A DNA stretch of 64,000 nucleotides. Origin: an uncultured Pelagibacteraceae bacterium (GTDB lineage Bacteria; Pseudomonadota; Alphaproteobacteria; Pelagibacterales; Pelagibacteraceae). The stretch is from contig CABZDR010000002.1 of the NCBI GenBank assembly GCA_902524535.1, positions 1-64,000 of the forward strand. The letters run 5' to 3'. A model generated the notes under the pieces. The model was not told where the DNA came from. It made no database searches and saw only the letters and a program-made list of their open reading frames with translations. The position numbers were made by a program, and so were the translations under genes. Positions within the stretch are counted from its first letter, which is position 1, and each line of letters starts with the position of its first letter. Positions 19,619 through 29,391 of the stretch are shown here, in pieces.

Positions 19619-20992
19619 TTACAAAAAGTAGGCTCCAACTCCTAAAAAAGATACAAAACCAATAACATCAGTTATGGTTGTCACAAACACACTTGAAGCT
19701 ATCGCTGGATCTATATTCATTTTCTTTAGTGTAACAGGGACCAATATTCCAAACAAGCCTGCAACGATCATTGTTAAAACCATCGAAATAGAAATTATTA
19801 AAGAGAGCTGAATATCCTGAAACCATAATTGAACAATAACAGAACTTATAATTGCAAAAATTATCCCATTTAAAATACCAATGTTAAATTCTTTAAAAAT
19901 ATTTTGATTAAAATTATTTTTTGTTAGATCATTAGTTGCCAGAGTTCTAACAGTAACAGCTAAAGTTTGCATTCCAGCATTACCACCCATTGATGCTACT
20001 ATTGGCATCAAAAAAGCTAGAACAACCATTTGTTCAATTGTTGCTCCAAATAAACTAATACAATATGTAGCTAAAAACGCAGTGAAAAGATTTAATAACA
20101 ACCAATTAAATCGTCTTTTAGTTTTAGTAATTACTCCATCTGTAATTTCTTCATCACCTACACCTGCTAATCTTAATGCATCTTCCTCTGCCTCTTCTTT
20201 TAAAACAGTTAGAACATCATCTGAAGTTATCATTCCAACTAATTTATTGTTTTTATCAATCACACACGCTGAATTTAAATTATAATTTTCAAATGAGTTA
20301 CCAACTTCTTCTCTATCCATGTCTACTGGAACTAAAAAAATAGAGTCGTCCATAATTGATGACATCTTTGTTTCTCTTGGTGTTCTTAGAACTTTAGATG
20401 ATGGTACAGTGCCAATAGGTTTGAAATTTTCGTCTACAATATAAATTTCTAAAAATTGTTCAGGTAAATCTTTATTTTCTCTTAAATAATCGATAGTTTG
20501 ACCAACAGACCAATTGCTTGGTATTGCAGTGAATTCTCTTTGCATTATTCTTGCTGCACTATCCTCAGGATAACTAAGACCTTCCAATAGGGCAAAACGA
20601 TCTTTAGGAGGTAATAAGCTTAGAATAGAATTTTTATTTTTTTCATCTACATTTTCAAGAATAGCTATTGCGTCATCTGACTCCAAGTTTTTCAATATTC
20701 TAACAATTGCATCAGAAGAAAGATATTTTATAATTTCAGTTTGAACTGACTCGTTTAACTCAATAAAAACCTCAGGATCTATTTTAAAATTATTTAGTTT
20801 TATTAAATTTTCTCTATCATTTTGACCTAAGTGTTCAATTATATCAGCTGCATCAGCAGGGTGCATTTCTTTAAAAGAATTGGTGATAAAAGTTGCATCA
20901 CTATTTGAAATTTTATCAGTGACTACTTTTATATATTCTTTATTAAATTCAAAATTGACTTTTTTATCTTTGATTTTTTTAATTAAAGTCAT
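19619..20992 (-). CDS. mgtE: Magnesium transporter MgtE
   Basis: This 457-residue protein has the MgtE order: an N-terminal superhelical domain with EMHPADAADIIEHL at about 43-56, two CBS domains (AIPSNWSVGQTIDYL, then VPVDMDREEV and GMITSDDVLTVL), and five C-terminal membrane segments holding the Mg2+ pore signature PIVASMGGNAGMQTLAV. It opens when cytosolic Mg2+ is low. It is convergent with panC (3 bases apart) and divergent from lipB; no M-box riboswitch is visible in the 60-base upstream gap. Confidence 0.95.
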   Translation of the reverse strand: MTLIKKIKDKKVNFEFNKEYIKVVTDKISNSDATFITNSFKEMHPADAADIIEHLGQNDRENLIKLNNFKIDPEVFIELNESVQTEIIKYLSSDAIVRILKNLESDDAIAILENVDEKNKNSILSLLPPKDRFALLEGLSYPEDSAARIMQREFTAIPSNWSVGQTIDYLRENKDLPEQFLEIYIVDENFKPIGTVPSSKVLRTPRETKMSSIMDDSIFLVPVDMDREEVGNSFENYNLNSACVIDKNNKLVGMITSDDVLTVLKEEAEEDALRLAGVGDEEITDGVITKTKRRFNWLLLNLFTAFLATYCISLFGATIEQMVVLAFLMPIVASMGGNAGMQTLAVTVRTLATNDLTKNNFNQNIFKEFNIGILNGIIFAIISSVIVQLWFQDIQLSLIISISMVLTMIVAGLFGILVPVTLKKMNIDPAIASSVFVTTITDVIGFVSFLGVGAYFL

Positions 20993-21052
20993 AAATTTTT
21001 CTATTATTTAGGTCGATCTTTTAATACATAATCAAAAGATTACAATTTTTAA

Positions 21053-21673
21053 ATGAGTATAGAAATTAAAAAGTCCGAAAAACCAGTCATTTATGAGGAT
21101 GCTAAAAAACTGATGGAAGAAAGATTGTTAAATGTAGATCTAAATAAATCAAATGAATTAATTTGGACTTTAGAACATCCAGATGTTTATACAGCAGGGA
21201 CAAGTCATAATGAGAGTGATATTTTGGATAAATCAATAAAAATTTTAGAAACAAATAGAGGTGGTAAGATTACCTATCATGGACCAGGTCAATTAATTTG
21301 TTATTTTGTAATTGACTTAAAAAAAAGAAAAAAAGATGTTAGAAATTTTATTTCAATAATAGAAAAAACAATAATAGAAACATTGCAATTTTTTAATATA
21401 AAAACTTTTTCAGATAAGGAAAATATTGGGATATGGTACAAAGATAAAGAACAAACCAAAAAGGTTGCTGCAATTGGAGTGAGAATTAGTAAGTGGATAG
21501 CCTATCATGGTTTTTCGATTAATATCACAAATAATCTAAAAAAATATGATGCAATAATTCCATGTGGTATTAAAAATAAAGGAATAACAAATCTAAAACA
21601 AATCAAAGACCAAGATTACAAAGAATTAGAAAAAAAACTAGTAGATATTTTCATTTCAAATTTGAATAAGTAA
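21053..21673 (+). CDS. lipB: Octanoyl-[acyl carrier protein]-protein N-octanoyltransferase
   Basis: It transfers octanoate from ACP to lipoyl domains, the first step of lipoate synthesis. The LipB motifs are present: [18 protein letters not shown], the catalytic Lys in [18 protein letters not shown], and the catalytic Cys in [14 protein letters not shown]. The length of 206 residues is normal. Its last 23 bases overlap the 3' end of the pseudouridine synthase gene on the opposite strand. Confidence 0.94.
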   Translation: MSIEIKKSEKPVIYEDAKKLMEERLLNVDLNKSNELIWTLEHPDVYTAGTSHNESDILDKSIKILETNRGGKITYHGPGQLICYFVIDLKKRKKDVRNFISIIEKTIIETLQFFNIKTFSDKENIGIWYKDKEQTKKVAAIGVRISKWIAYHGFSINITNNLKKYDAIIPCGIKNKGITNLKQIKDQDYKELEKKLVDIFISNLNK

Positions 21674-22568
21674 GTCTTTTTGTTTTTAATAATTTTTTAA
21701 AATAATCAGGAAGCAAAGCTTTATAAGTAAATTTGTTATTTTTAATCATAAATTTAATTTCATATGCATGTAACATTAATTCCTTATTAACTCCTGCACT
21801 TTTTGTGAAAGATCTATATTTATTATCTCCATAAATTGAATGACCAATGTTGAAAAGTTGTTTTCTTAATTGATGTTTTCTTCCAGTAATAGGTTTCATT
21901 TCAACAAGACTAGAATTTGAATTTTTATCAATAACTTTGTAAATTGTTTTTGCTTTTTCAACAATTTTTTTTCCGTTGTCATAACGGACCAAATCATCTA
22001 TCCATTCGCCTGAGTTTTTTTCAAGTTCACCATAACATATAGCTAGATAGGTTTTATGGACTTTTCTTAACCTAAATAGAGATGTTAATAATTGTGCTGT
22101 TTCTCTATTTTTAGCCATTAAAAACACACCAGATGTATCTTTATCTAGTCTGTGTACAGAATAAGGTTTTGAGTCTGAAAAAATTTCACTTTTCTTAAAA
22201 ATATCAATCAAGTTTTTTTTTGATTTTGTCCCACCCTGAACAGAAATACCAGCGCTTTTATTTAACACTATAAAATTTTCATTATTGTCTATTATTAAAT
22301 CTTCATTTTCTTTAATAATTTGATTTGACGGATTAAAAATTATTTTTTTTTGTAAAATTCTATTTTCAAATTTAAAGTCGTATATATCAATTTTGTCATT
22401 TAATTGAATCTTATAGGAACTTTTTACTTTTTTTTTATTGACTTTAATTTTTCCTGTTCTTAATGATTTTTCAATTAATCCTTGAGGAATTTTGACAATT
22501 GTATTCCTTATCCACCTATCAATACGCATATTATTACACGTTGGGTCAACGATGTAATTTTTTACCAT
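21651..22568 (-). CDS. rluC: Ribosomal large subunit pseudouridine synthase, RluC/RluD family
   Basis: This 305-residue protein has an N-terminal S4 RNA-binding domain ([21 protein letters not shown], then [17 protein letters not shown]) followed by the RluA-type catalytic domain with the active Asp in HRLDKDTSG and a [11 protein letters not shown] segment. RluC modifies helix 39 and nearby uridines of 23S rRNA; RluC rather than RluD is my best reading, not certain. It lies 8 bases downstream of rplQ, so it may be the last gene of the ribosomal protein cluster, and it converges on lipB with overlap. Confidence 0.85.
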   Translation of the reverse strand: MVKNYIVDPTCNNMRIDRWIRNTIVKIPQGLIEKSLRTGKIKVNKKKVKSSYKIQLNDKIDIYDFKFENRILQKKIIFNPSNQIIKENEDLIIDNNENFIVLNKSAGISVQGGTKSKKNLIDIFKKSEIFSDSKPYSVHRLDKDTSGVFLMAKNRETAQLLTSLFRLRKVHKTYLAICYGELEKNSGEWIDDLVRYDNGKKIVEKAKTIYKVIDKNSNSSLVEMKPITGRKHQLRKQLFNIGHSIYGDNKYRSFTKSAGVNKELMLHAYEIKFMIKNNKFTYKALLPDYFKKLLKTKRLTYSNLK

Positions 22569-22576
22569 AAAAAAAA

Positions 22577-23026
22577 TTATTTTGATGCAGATACTGGTTT
22601 TTTATCTTCTTTTTTTTCAGACTCTTTTGAAGTAGATTTTTTCTTTTTATCTACTTTTTTTGCTTCAACATCTCTATCTACAAACTCTATAATTGCCATT
22701 GGTGCGTTATCACCATATCTGAAACCAGCTTTGATTATTCTTGTATAACCACCTGATCTTTTTTCATATCTTTTCGATAATGTCTTTCTAACTTTGTTTG
22801 CAGATTTAATATCTTGTAACTGTGAAACTAAAGTTTTTGTGGTTTGAAGAGAGTCTTTTTTACCTAATGTAATAATCTTATCAGCCTGAGGTTTTAAAAA
22901 CTTTGCCTTAGGTAATGTTGTTTTAATTTGCTCATATTTTATTAAAGAATTGAGCATGTTTTTTAATAATGCTTTTCTGTGCTCTGAAGTCCTATTCAGT
23001 TTTTTGTTAGAAAAACTGTGTCTCAT
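22577..23026 (-). CDS. rplQ: 50S ribosomal protein L17
   Basis: L17 sits near the exit of the polypeptide tunnel. The core is conserved from MRHSFSNKKLNRTSEHRKALL to RYGDNAPMAIIEFVDR at about residue 115. After that comes a 34-residue tail of Lys, Glu and Ser (KKKKSTSKESEKKEDKKP) that makes this protein 149 residues against about 120-130 usual; similar low-complexity tails occur in some alphaproteobacterial L17. It follows rpoA by one base. Confidence 0.96.
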   Translation of the reverse strand: MRHSFSNKKLNRTSEHRKALLKNMLNSLIKYEQIKTTLPKAKFLKPQADKIITLGKKDSLQTTKTLVSQLQDIKSANKVRKTLSKRYEKRSGGYTRIIKAGFRYGDNAPMAIIEFVDRDVEAKKVDKKKKSTSKESEKKEDKKPVSASK

Positions 23027-23027
23027 A

Positions 23028-24056
23028 TTAGATCGTTTCCTCCAATTTTTTCGACATTTCTGCTATATTATCTGGCGGCCAATTTGGTATTTCCATACCT
23101 AAATAAAGAGACATACCTGTCAATACCTCTTTAATTTCGTTTAATGATTTTCTTCCAAAATTTGGTGTTCTCAACATTTCCCCCTCAGATTTTTGAACTA
23201 AGTCACCAATGTAAATTATGTTATCATTTTTTAAACAATTCATAGATCTAACGGAAAGCTCTAATTCATCAACTTTTCTTAATAAATTTTTATTAAATTC
23301 TGGTTCAGAGGAAACTTCTTTTACAGGTGCCTCCACTGGTTCATCAAAATTTATGAACATCTTTAATTGATCTTGAAAAATTCGAGCAGAATAAGCAACA
23401 GCGTCCTCTGCTGAAATAGAACCATTCGTTTCAACGTGCATTGTTAATTTATCATAGTCTAATGCTTTACCTTCTCTTGCTGTACTTACAGAATAAGAAA
23501 CTTTTTTAACTGGACTATATAAAGAGTCTATCGCAATAAGACCTAACGGAGGTTCCTCCGGCTTATTTAATTCAGCCGGCACATACCCTTTCCCTGTATT
23601 TAAATTCATTTCCATGTGAAAATTCGTATTTTCATCGAGATTACAAATTACTAAATCAGGATTGAGAATTTCAACATCGGTCACTGGTGTAATATCTGAT
23701 GCCTTAATTTCACCAGGTCCCTTTGCATCCAAAACTAATTTTTTTGTACCCTCAGAAGCGCATTTTAAAGCAAGTGATTTAACATTTAATACAATATCTG
23801 TTACATCTTCTCTTACACCTTTAATTGATGTAAATTCATGAAGAACACCATCTATTTGGATTGAAGTAACTGCTGCTCCTCTTATTGAAGATAGAAGTAT
23901 TCTTCTTAAAGAATTACCTAAAGTAAGACCAAAACCTTTTTCTAAAGGCTCAGCGACTATAGTAGCTTGAGAAAAATCATCACTAATTTTCACGTCTAAT
24001 TTGCTTGGTTTAATTAATGATTTCCAATTTTTTATATTTACATTTTCAGTTTCCAT
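23028..24056 (-). CDS. rpoA: DNA-directed RNA polymerase alpha subunit
   Basis: This 342-residue protein has both domains. The assembly domain includes [22 protein letters not shown] and the C-terminal DNA/activator-binding domain includes [20 protein letters not shown] with [19 protein letters not shown] short acidic linker ([12 protein letters not shown]) joins them. The ATG overlaps the rpsK stop (TAATG), the usual alpha-operon arrangement, although rpsD is not between rpsK and rpoA, as expected for alphaproteobacteria. Confidence 0.98.
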   Translation of the reverse strand: METENVNIKNWKSLIKPSKLDVKISDDFSQATIVAEPLEKGFGLTLGNSLRRILLSSIRGAAVTSIQIDGVLHEFTSIKGVREDVTDIVLNVKSLALKCASEGTKKLVLDAKGPGEIKASDITPVTDVEILNPDLVICNLDENTNFHMEMNLNTGKGYVPAELNKPEEPPLGLIAIDSLYSPVKKVSYSVSTAREGKALDYDKLTMHVETNGSISAEDAVAYSARIFQDQLKMFINFDEPVEAPVKEVSSEPEFNKNLLRKVDELELSVRSMNCLKNDNIIYIGDLVQKSEGEMLRTPNFGRKSLNEIKEVLTGMSLYLGMEIPNWPPDNIAEMSKKLEETI

Positions 24057-24508
24057 TAAACTCTCCTTTTTTTTGGTGGTCGCGTTCCATTATGGGGCAT
24101 TGGTGTTGTATCTTTGATAGATAAAATTTTAAATCCTCTTGCTTGTAATGCTCTTAATGCAGTTTCTCTACCTGAACCAGGTCCTTTAACTTCAACAGAT
24201 AAAGTTTTCATACCTAATTCTAAAGCTTTTGAAGCAGCAGAGTCAGCAGCAACCTGAGCAGCATAAGGAGTAGACTTTCTTGAGCCTTTAAAACCTTTTT
24301 GGCCAGCAGAGGACCAGGAAATTATGTTTCCATTAGTATCAGCAATTGAAACAATAGTATTATTAAATGTTGATTGAACGTACGCAACTCCGTTTAAAAT
24401 ATTTTTTTTAACTTTTTTTTTTTTTGAGTAAGTGCTTTTATTAACTTTTTTAGAAGTTTTTTCTAATTTTTGCTCTTTGCTATCAGCTTTTTTTTCAGTT
24501 TTCGCCAT
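24056..24508 (-). CDS. rpsK: 30S ribosomal protein S11
   Basis: The C-terminal 125 residues are normal S11 ([36 protein letters not shown], ending [11 protein letters not shown]). The first roughly 25 residues are a Lys/Ser-rich extension ([19 protein letters not shown]) not found in most S11 proteins, for a total of 150 residues. No other start codon gives a standard N-terminus, so the extension is probably real. It contributes to the platform of the small subunit. Confidence 0.97.
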   Translation of the reverse strand: MAKTEKKADSKEQKLEKTSKKVNKSTYSKKKKVKKNILNGVAYVQSTFNNTIVSIADTNGNIISWSSAGQKGFKGSRKSTPYAAQVAADSAASKALELGMKTLSVEVKGPGSGRETALRALQARGFKILSIKDTTPMPHNGTRPPKKRRV

Positions 24509-24510
24509 AA

Positions 24511-24894
24511 TTATTTTTTAAGTGGAGTTAATTTTTTTCCTGCAATAGCAATTGCTTTACCTTTTCTTGTTCTAGCATTACATCTAGTTCTTTGACCTCT
24601 AACAGGTAACTTTTTTCTATGCCTTGAACCTCTATAACAAGCCAAGTCTATTAATCTTTTGATACTTAAAGAATAATCTCTTCTCAAATCACCTTCAACT
24701 TTAAAGTGCTGATCTATATACTCTCTTATTTTTAATATCTCATCATCTGTTAACTGATTGATCCTTTTATCTTTAGGGATATCTAATGATGAACAAATTT
24801 GTTTAGAAAATTTATCTCCGATACCGTAAATATATGTAAGTCCGATTTGAACAAGTTTATTTTGTGGAATGTTAATACCTGCAATACGAGCCAT
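24511..24894 (-). CDS. rpsM: 30S ribosomal protein S13
   Basis: This 127-residue S13 begins with [26 protein letters not shown] and ends with the basic tail [22 protein letters not shown]. It lies in the small-subunit head and contacts the P-site tRNA and the 50S bridge. It is separated from adk by 56 bases, the largest gap in this part of the cluster. A rpmJ gene, often found just upstream in other bacteria, is absent here. Confidence 0.97.
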   Translation of the reverse strand: MARIAGINIPQNKLVQIGLTYIYGIGDKFSKQICSSLDIPKDKRINQLTDDEILKIREYIDQHFKVEGDLRRDYSLSIKRLIDLACYRGSRHRKKLPVRGQRTRCNARTRKGKAIAIAGKKLTPLKK

Positions 24895-24950
24895 AAATAA
24901 GTGATAAAAATTTAGACTTTTATATAAGAAGTTATTTTAATGTCAACGGA

Positions 24951-25514
24951 TTAAACGTTGATAATTTGATCAATTTTTGCTGTTATTACACCAATTTCAG
25001 AACTTCCATCGATTTCATAGAAATTTTCATTTTTTGAGTAAAAGTCTAAAACTGGCTTGGTCGTTTCCATATATGTATCATGTCTTTTGAGTATTGTTTC
25101 TAAGTCGTCATCTGACCTTTTTTCTATATTTTTTCTTTTCTGAATTCTTTTAATAATTGTTTCTTTATTTACATTTAGAAAAAAAATATATTCTATTATT
25201 TGATTTGTATCTTTTAATAATAAATCTAAATTTTTTGCCTGACTTAATGATCTAGGATATCCATCAAATATCAACCTATTTTTTTTTTTTGGATCAAATA
25301 TAGAATTTTTAATAAGATCATTTACTATTTCATCATTCACAAATTTTCCGTCATTCATAACTTGAATTATCTTCTTACCAATGTCCGAGTCTTTTTTAAT
25401 TTCGTCACGCAACATATCACCAGTAGAAATTTGAAAGCCGTTCAATTTTTTAACAAGATATTTAGCTTGAGTACCTTTTCCTGCTCCTGGAGGTCCAAAT
25501 AAAATTAAATTCAC
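24951..25514 (-). CDS. adk: Adenylate kinase (short-lid form)
   Basis: It interconverts ATP, AMP and ADP. The P-loop GPPGAGKGTQAKYLV, the AMP-binding GFQISTGDMLRDE and LIFDGYPRSLSQA are present. The lid region (RIQKRKNIEKRSDDD) is short and has no zinc-binding cysteines, so this is the small AK1-like type of 187 residues. Its place between secY and rpsM is the standard spc/alpha junction. It starts 6 bases after the secY stop. Confidence 0.96.
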   Translation of the reverse strand: MNLILFGPPGAGKGTQAKYLVKKLNGFQISTGDMLRDEIKKDSDIGKKIIQVMNDGKFVNDEIVNDLIKNSIFDPKKKNRLIFDGYPRSLSQAKNLDLLLKDTNQIIEYIFFLNVNKETIIKRIQKRKNIEKRSDDDLETILKRHDTYMETTKPVLDFYSKNENFYEIDGSSEIGVITAKIDQIINV

Positions 25515-25520
25515 TTTTCG

Positions 25521-26801
25521 TTATCTGCCAAATTTTGTTTTCTTAATTAATTGTTCATACTGTGAACTCATCAGCCTTGTTTGTATTTGAGTTACAGTAT
25601 CAATAGCAACAACAACTACAATCAATATTGATGTACCACCTAAATAAAAAGGAATGGGATAATTAGCAATTAAAAATTCTGGCATCAAACATACTAAAGT
25701 TAGATATAGAGCACCTATAGTGGTCAACTTAGTTAAGATATTCTCAATATATATTGCTGTACTTTCACCTGGACGTATACCTGGGATAAATCCACCATAT
25801 TTTCTTAAATTATCTGCTGTTTCTACAGGATTAAACGTTATTGAGGTGTAAAAAAAAGTGAAGAAGATAATTCCTGATGCATAAAGCAACATGTAAAGAG
25901 GCTGGCCTTGAGTAAAATAAGAACTAATGTTTAAAAATGTTTCACTATCAGAGATTTTAAAATTGGAAAAAGTTACAGGTAGTAATAATAATGCTGATGC
26001 AAAAATCGCTGGTATAACACCAGCTTGATTAATTTTAAGCGGTAAATGCGAAGACTCTCCACCATACATTTTATTTCCCATTTGTCGTTTTGGATAATTG
26101 ATAAGGATTTTTCTAAGCGCCCTCTCCATAAATACAATAAATAATATAGTTAATATTAGTAAAACAAAAATTGCTATTATCATTAGAGTAGAGACCGCAC
26201 CTGTTCTACCTAGCTCAAAAGTTGTAACTAAAGCTCTTGGAATTTCGGCAACAATACCTGCAAAAATTATTAATGAAATCCCATTCCCAATACCTCTTTG
26301 AGTAATCTGTTCGCCCAACCACATTAAAAAAATTGTTCCTGCTACAATAGTTGTAACTGTCGAAACTTTAAAAAAAAGACCAGGATTAATAACTAACTCT
26401 GCTGAAGATTCTAAACCAACAGCTAAACCATAACCTTGAACTGTTGCTAATAAAACAGTTCCATATCTAGTGATCTGAGTAATTTTTGCTCTACCAGTTT
26501 CTCCTTGTGATTTTAAATTTTTGAAATAATCAGATACGCCAGTTAATAGTTGAACTATAATAGATGAGGAAATATAAGGCATTATACCTAACGCAAAAAT
26601 TGCCATTCTACTTACAGCCCCTCCGGCAAATACATTAAACATGCCCAATAACCCCTTTTGATTACCATCCATTAATAATTTCAATTGTTCAGGATCAATT
26701 CCAGGCAATGGTATAAAGGTTCCAAATCTATAAACTGATAAAATTAAAATAGTAAATATTATTCTGTTTCTCAAATCAGCTGTTGATGAAGAGGAGCTCA
26801 T
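25521..26801 (-). CDS. secY: Protein translocase subunit SecY
   Basis: This is the channel subunit of the Sec translocon, 426 residues with ten membrane segments. Conserved stretches include RFGTFIPLPGIDPEQL, the plug and helix 2 region FALGIMPYISSSIIVQLL, and the cytoplasmic loop FRKYGGFIPGIRPGE-type sequence with NPVETADNLRKYGG. It lies between rplO and adk. SecE is encoded in the same cluster; SecG is not seen. Confidence 0.97.
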   Translation of the reverse strand: MSSSSSTADLRNRIIFTILILSVYRFGTFIPLPGIDPEQLKLLMDGNQKGLLGMFNVFAGGAVSRMAIFALGIMPYISSSIIVQLLTGVSDYFKNLKSQGETGRAKITQITRYGTVLLATVQGYGLAVGLESSAELVINPGLFFKVSTVTTIVAGTIFLMWLGEQITQRGIGNGISLIIFAGIVAEIPRALVTTFELGRTGAVSTLMIIAIFVLLILTILFIVFMERALRKILINYPKRQMGNKMYGGESSHLPLKINQAGVIPAIFASALLLLPVTFSNFKISDSETFLNISSYFTQGQPLYMLLYASGIIFFTFFYTSITFNPVETADNLRKYGGFIPGIRPGESTAIYIENILTKLTTIGALYLTLVCLMPEFLIANYPIPFYLGGTSILIVVVVAIDTVTQIQTRLMSSQYEQLIKKTKFGR

Positions 26802-26811
26802 TAAAGTTTAT

Positions 26812-27264
26812 TTACTTTTTTAATTGGATTGAACTACCAACTTTTTCTAATTTTTTCAAAGCAGACTTTGAAACTAAGTCGGCCTCAATATTAATTTTTT
26901 TCTTAATTTCTCCATTACCTAAAATTTTTAATTTTTTTGAGTTTTTATTTATTAATTTTAATTTTTTTAGTAATTTGGAATTTAACAAGTCTGATGATTT
27001 AAAGCTATTTTTATCAATAAAAGATTGAATTTGTTCCAAATTTAAGATTGCTATTTCTTTTTTGGAAATTGAGTTAAATCCTCTTTTGGGAAGCCTCCTA
27101 TAGAGTGGCATTTGACCGCCTTCAAAACTTTTTATTGCTACGCCTGATCTTGATTTTTGGCCTTTAACTCCTCTACCAGAAGTTTTTCCTTTTCCAGAAC
27201 CAATACCCCGCCCAACACGCATTTTGGTTTTAATCATTTTTAGCTTTGAATTCAGTGTTGTCAT
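26812..27264 (-). CDS. rplO: 50S ribosomal protein L15
   Basis: This 150-residue L15 starts with a basic Gly-rich arm (RVGRGIGSGKGKTSGRGVKGQKSRSG) that runs through the large subunit, followed by GGQMPLYRRLPKRGF. The start codon overlaps the rpsE stop (TAATG), leaving no room for rpmD (L30), which normally lies between rpsE and rplO. Confidence 0.97.
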   Translation of the reverse strand: MTTLNSKLKMIKTKMRVGRGIGSGKGKTSGRGVKGQKSRSGVAIKSFEGGQMPLYRRLPKRGFNSISKKEIAILNLEQIQSFIDKNSFKSSDLLNSKLLKKLKLINKNSKKLKILGNGEIKKKINIEADLVSKSALKKLEKVGSSIQLKK

Positions 27265-27779
27265 TATCCTCTTTTTTCTATTACCTCAGATATTTTCTTA
27301 TTTCTTATTGATGAAATCTGTTTAGGTGAATTTTGTTTCATCAAAGCCTTCATCGTTGCTCTAATCACATTATGTGCATTAGAAGTTCCCATCGATTTTG
27401 CTACAATATCTTTTACTCCTAAAACTTCACAAACAGCACGCACTGGACCACCAGCAATTATACCTGTTCCTTTAGAAGCTGCTCTCAAAATAATTTTTCC
27501 TGAACCATCTTTAGCCTTTACATCGTGATGAATAGTTCTGCCCTCTCTAAGAGGAATATATATAAGTTTTCTTCTAGCCATTTCATTAGCTTTTTTAATA
27601 GCGTCGGGAACTTGTTTGGCTTTTGCATGAGCGATACCTATTCTTCCAGCTTGGTTTCCCACGACAACTAAAGCTGAAAAACCAAATCTTCTTCCACCTT
27701 TGACAACCTTAGTAATTCTATTTATATGAACTAGCTTTTCTAAGATATCATCATTTTTTTTATCGATATTTCTTTCCAT
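27264..27779 (-). CDS. rpsE: 30S ribosomal protein S5
   Basis: This 171-residue S5 has the N-terminal RNA-binding domain (LVHINRITKVVKGGRRFGFSAL) and the C-terminal fold (GTGIIAGGPVRAVCEVLGVKDI). It helps control decoding accuracy at the neck of the small subunit. It is unusual only in its neighbour: its stop overlaps the rplO start directly, so L30 is not encoded here. Confidence 0.97.
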   Translation of the reverse strand: MERNIDKKNDDILEKLVHINRITKVVKGGRRFGFSALVVVGNQAGRIGIAHAKAKQVPDAIKKANEMARRKLIYIPLREGRTIHHDVKAKDGSGKIILRAASKGTGIIAGGPVRAVCEVLGVKDIVAKSMGTSNAHNVIRATMKALMKQNSPKQISSIRNKKISEVIEKRG

Positions 27780-27782
27780 ATT

Positions 27783-28139
27783 TTAAAATTCCATTCCATT
27801 CTTACGGAGTGTTTCTGCAAAAATTTTTACTCTTCCATGGTACTTATAGATACCCCTATCAAAAAATATCTTGGTTATTTTCTTTTCCTGAGCTTTTTTC
27901 GCTAATTTTTCAGCTACAATTCTTGATAACTCAGATTTATTAACTTTTTGAGATGATTTAATATCTTTCTCTATTGAAGAAGCTGACAGTAAAGTCATAT
28001 TTTTATTATCGTCAATAATTTGGGCAAAAATATTTTTTGATGATCTGGAGATACTTAGTCTAAATCGATTTTTTGAGGCAACTTTTTTCAATTTATTTCT
28101 CACTCTAAATTTTTTTCTAGTGCTTGTGTCTAATTTCAT
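27783..28139 (-). CDS. rplR: 50S ribosomal protein L18
   Basis: This 118-residue L18 binds 5S rRNA and has the pattern [33 protein letters not shown] at the start and [24 protein letters not shown] at the end. It is coupled to rplF through the overlapping stop and start (TAATG) and lies 3 bases from rpsE. Confidence 0.96.
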   Translation of the reverse strand: MKLDTSTRKKFRVRNKLKKVASKNRFRLSISRSSKNIFAQIIDDNKNMTLLSASSIEKDIKSSQKVNKSELSRIVAEKLAKKAQEKKITKIFFDRGIYKYHGRVKIFAETLRKNGMEF

Positions 28140-28678
28140 TATTTTTTCTTTCCTTCTTTTTTAAGAATATACTGACCTTTCTCTCTAATACCTTTTCCTT
28201 TATAAGGCTCAATTTTTCTAAGTGTTTTAAGCTTAGAAGTAACTAAGCCTACAAGTTGTTTATCTGAACCAGAAATTTTTAATGTCGTTTGTTTTTCAAC
28301 AGTTATTTTAATACCCTCTGGTACATCAAAATTTATATCATGGCTATAACCTAATTGTAAATTTAATTGACTACCCTTTATAGACGCTCTATATCCAACA
28401 CCTACAAGCTCTAAAATTTTTTCGTAACCAGTGCTAGAACCTATGACTGCATTATTAATTAAACTTCGATTCATTCCCCATAATTTCTTGATATTTTGAT
28501 CAATCTTTTTAGGTACTATAGAAATTACTTTTCCATCCTTAATATCTAAATTAAAAATGTCTAAATCTATATTTAAAGATTTTTTTCCCATTGGTCCCTC
28601 AATGTTAAGAATACTACCAGACATCACAACTTTTACTTTATCTGGAATTGAAATATTTATTTTACCTATTTTTGACAT
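28139..28678 (-). CDS. rplF: 50S ribosomal protein L6
   Basis: This 179-residue L6 has its two repeated domains. The start [17 protein letters not shown] and the C-terminal signature [20 protein letters not shown] are conserved. It sits near the factor-binding site of the large subunit. Start and stop overlap those of rpsH and rplR. Confidence 0.97.
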   Translation of the reverse strand: MSKIGKINISIPDKVKVVMSGSILNIEGPMGKKSLNIDLDIFNLDIKDGKVISIVPKKIDQNIKKLWGMNRSLINNAVIGSSTGYEKILELVGVGYRASIKGSQLNLQLGYSHDINFDVPEGIKITVEKQTTLKISGSDKQLVGLVTSKLKTLRKIEPYKGKGIREKGQYILKKEGKKK

Positions 28679-29073
28679 TAAAATACCTTACAAATAATTT
28701 CTCCACCAACACGCTGTTTTCTTGCATCAAGATCAGTCATCACACCTTTGGGTGTTGATATAATTGCTATACCTAAACCATTATTTATTTTTGGTAAACC
28801 GTCAGCACTTGAAAAAATTCTTCTGCCTGGCTTAGACACTCTTTCAAAAGTGTTAATCACTGGGTTACCTGAGTGATACTTAAGTTCTAAAGATAATAAG
28901 TTTTTATTGTCCTCAGAATTAATCTTAAAGTCTTTAACAAAACCCTCATTTTTTAAAATCTCAGCGATTTTGACTTTAAAATTAGATGAAGGTAAATCTA
29001 CTTTTTTATGATTTCTAGATTGTGCGTTCTTAATTCTTGCTATCATATCTCCTATTGGGTCACTTAAACTCAT
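28678..29073 (-). CDS. rpsH: 30S ribosomal protein S8
   Basis: S8 binds the central domain of 16S rRNA. The track starts at a TTG (29091) inside rpsN, but the ATG at 29073 begins MSLSDPIGDMIARIKNAQ, the normal S8 N-terminus, and has a good AGAAAGGA ribosome binding site; it gives 131 residues. The C-terminal segment GIAIISTPKGVMTDLDARKQRVGGEIICKVF is conserved. Confidence 0.97.
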   Translation of the reverse strand: MSLSDPIGDMIARIKNAQSRNHKKVDLPSSNFKVKIAEILKNEGFVKDFKINSEDNKNLLSLELKYHSGNPVINTFERVSKPGRRIFSSADGLPKINNGLGIAIISTPKGVMTDLDARKQRVGGEIICKVF

Positions 29074-29084
29074 AATAATCCTTT

Positions 29085-29390
29085 CTACCAACTCGATTTA
29101 ATTAAACCAGGAATTTTTCCCTGCAAGCCAAGCTGTCTTAGTGCAATTCTCGAAATTTTTAGTTTTCGGTAAACTCCATGTGGCCTTCCTGTTATTTGAC
29201 ATCTATTCATCACTCTATTTTTTGCTGAATTTCTTGGTAATTTTGACAATTTTTGTTGAGCTTTAAATCTCTCCTCTAAAGGTAATTTTTTGTTCATAAC
29301 AATTTTTTTTAACTTTGCTCTTTTTTCATAAAATTTGTTTGAAAGTTTTATTCTTCTATTGTTTTTATTAATTGAACTCATTTTAGCCAT
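29085..29390 (-). CDS. rpsN: 30S ribosomal protein S14 (zinc-free type)
   Basis: This 101-residue S14 is the long form without the CxxC zinc motifs. The C-terminal RNA-binding part NRCQITGRPHGVYRKLKISRIALRQL and the end GKIPGLIKSSW are typical. It lies one base after rplE and 11 bases before the chosen rpsH start. Confidence 0.97.
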   Translation of the reverse strand: MAKMSSINKNNRRIKLSNKFYEKRAKLKKIVMNKKLPLEERFKAQQKLSKLPRNSAKNRVMNRCQITGRPHGVYRKLKISRIALRQLGLQGKIPGLIKSSW

Positions 29391-29391
29391 C

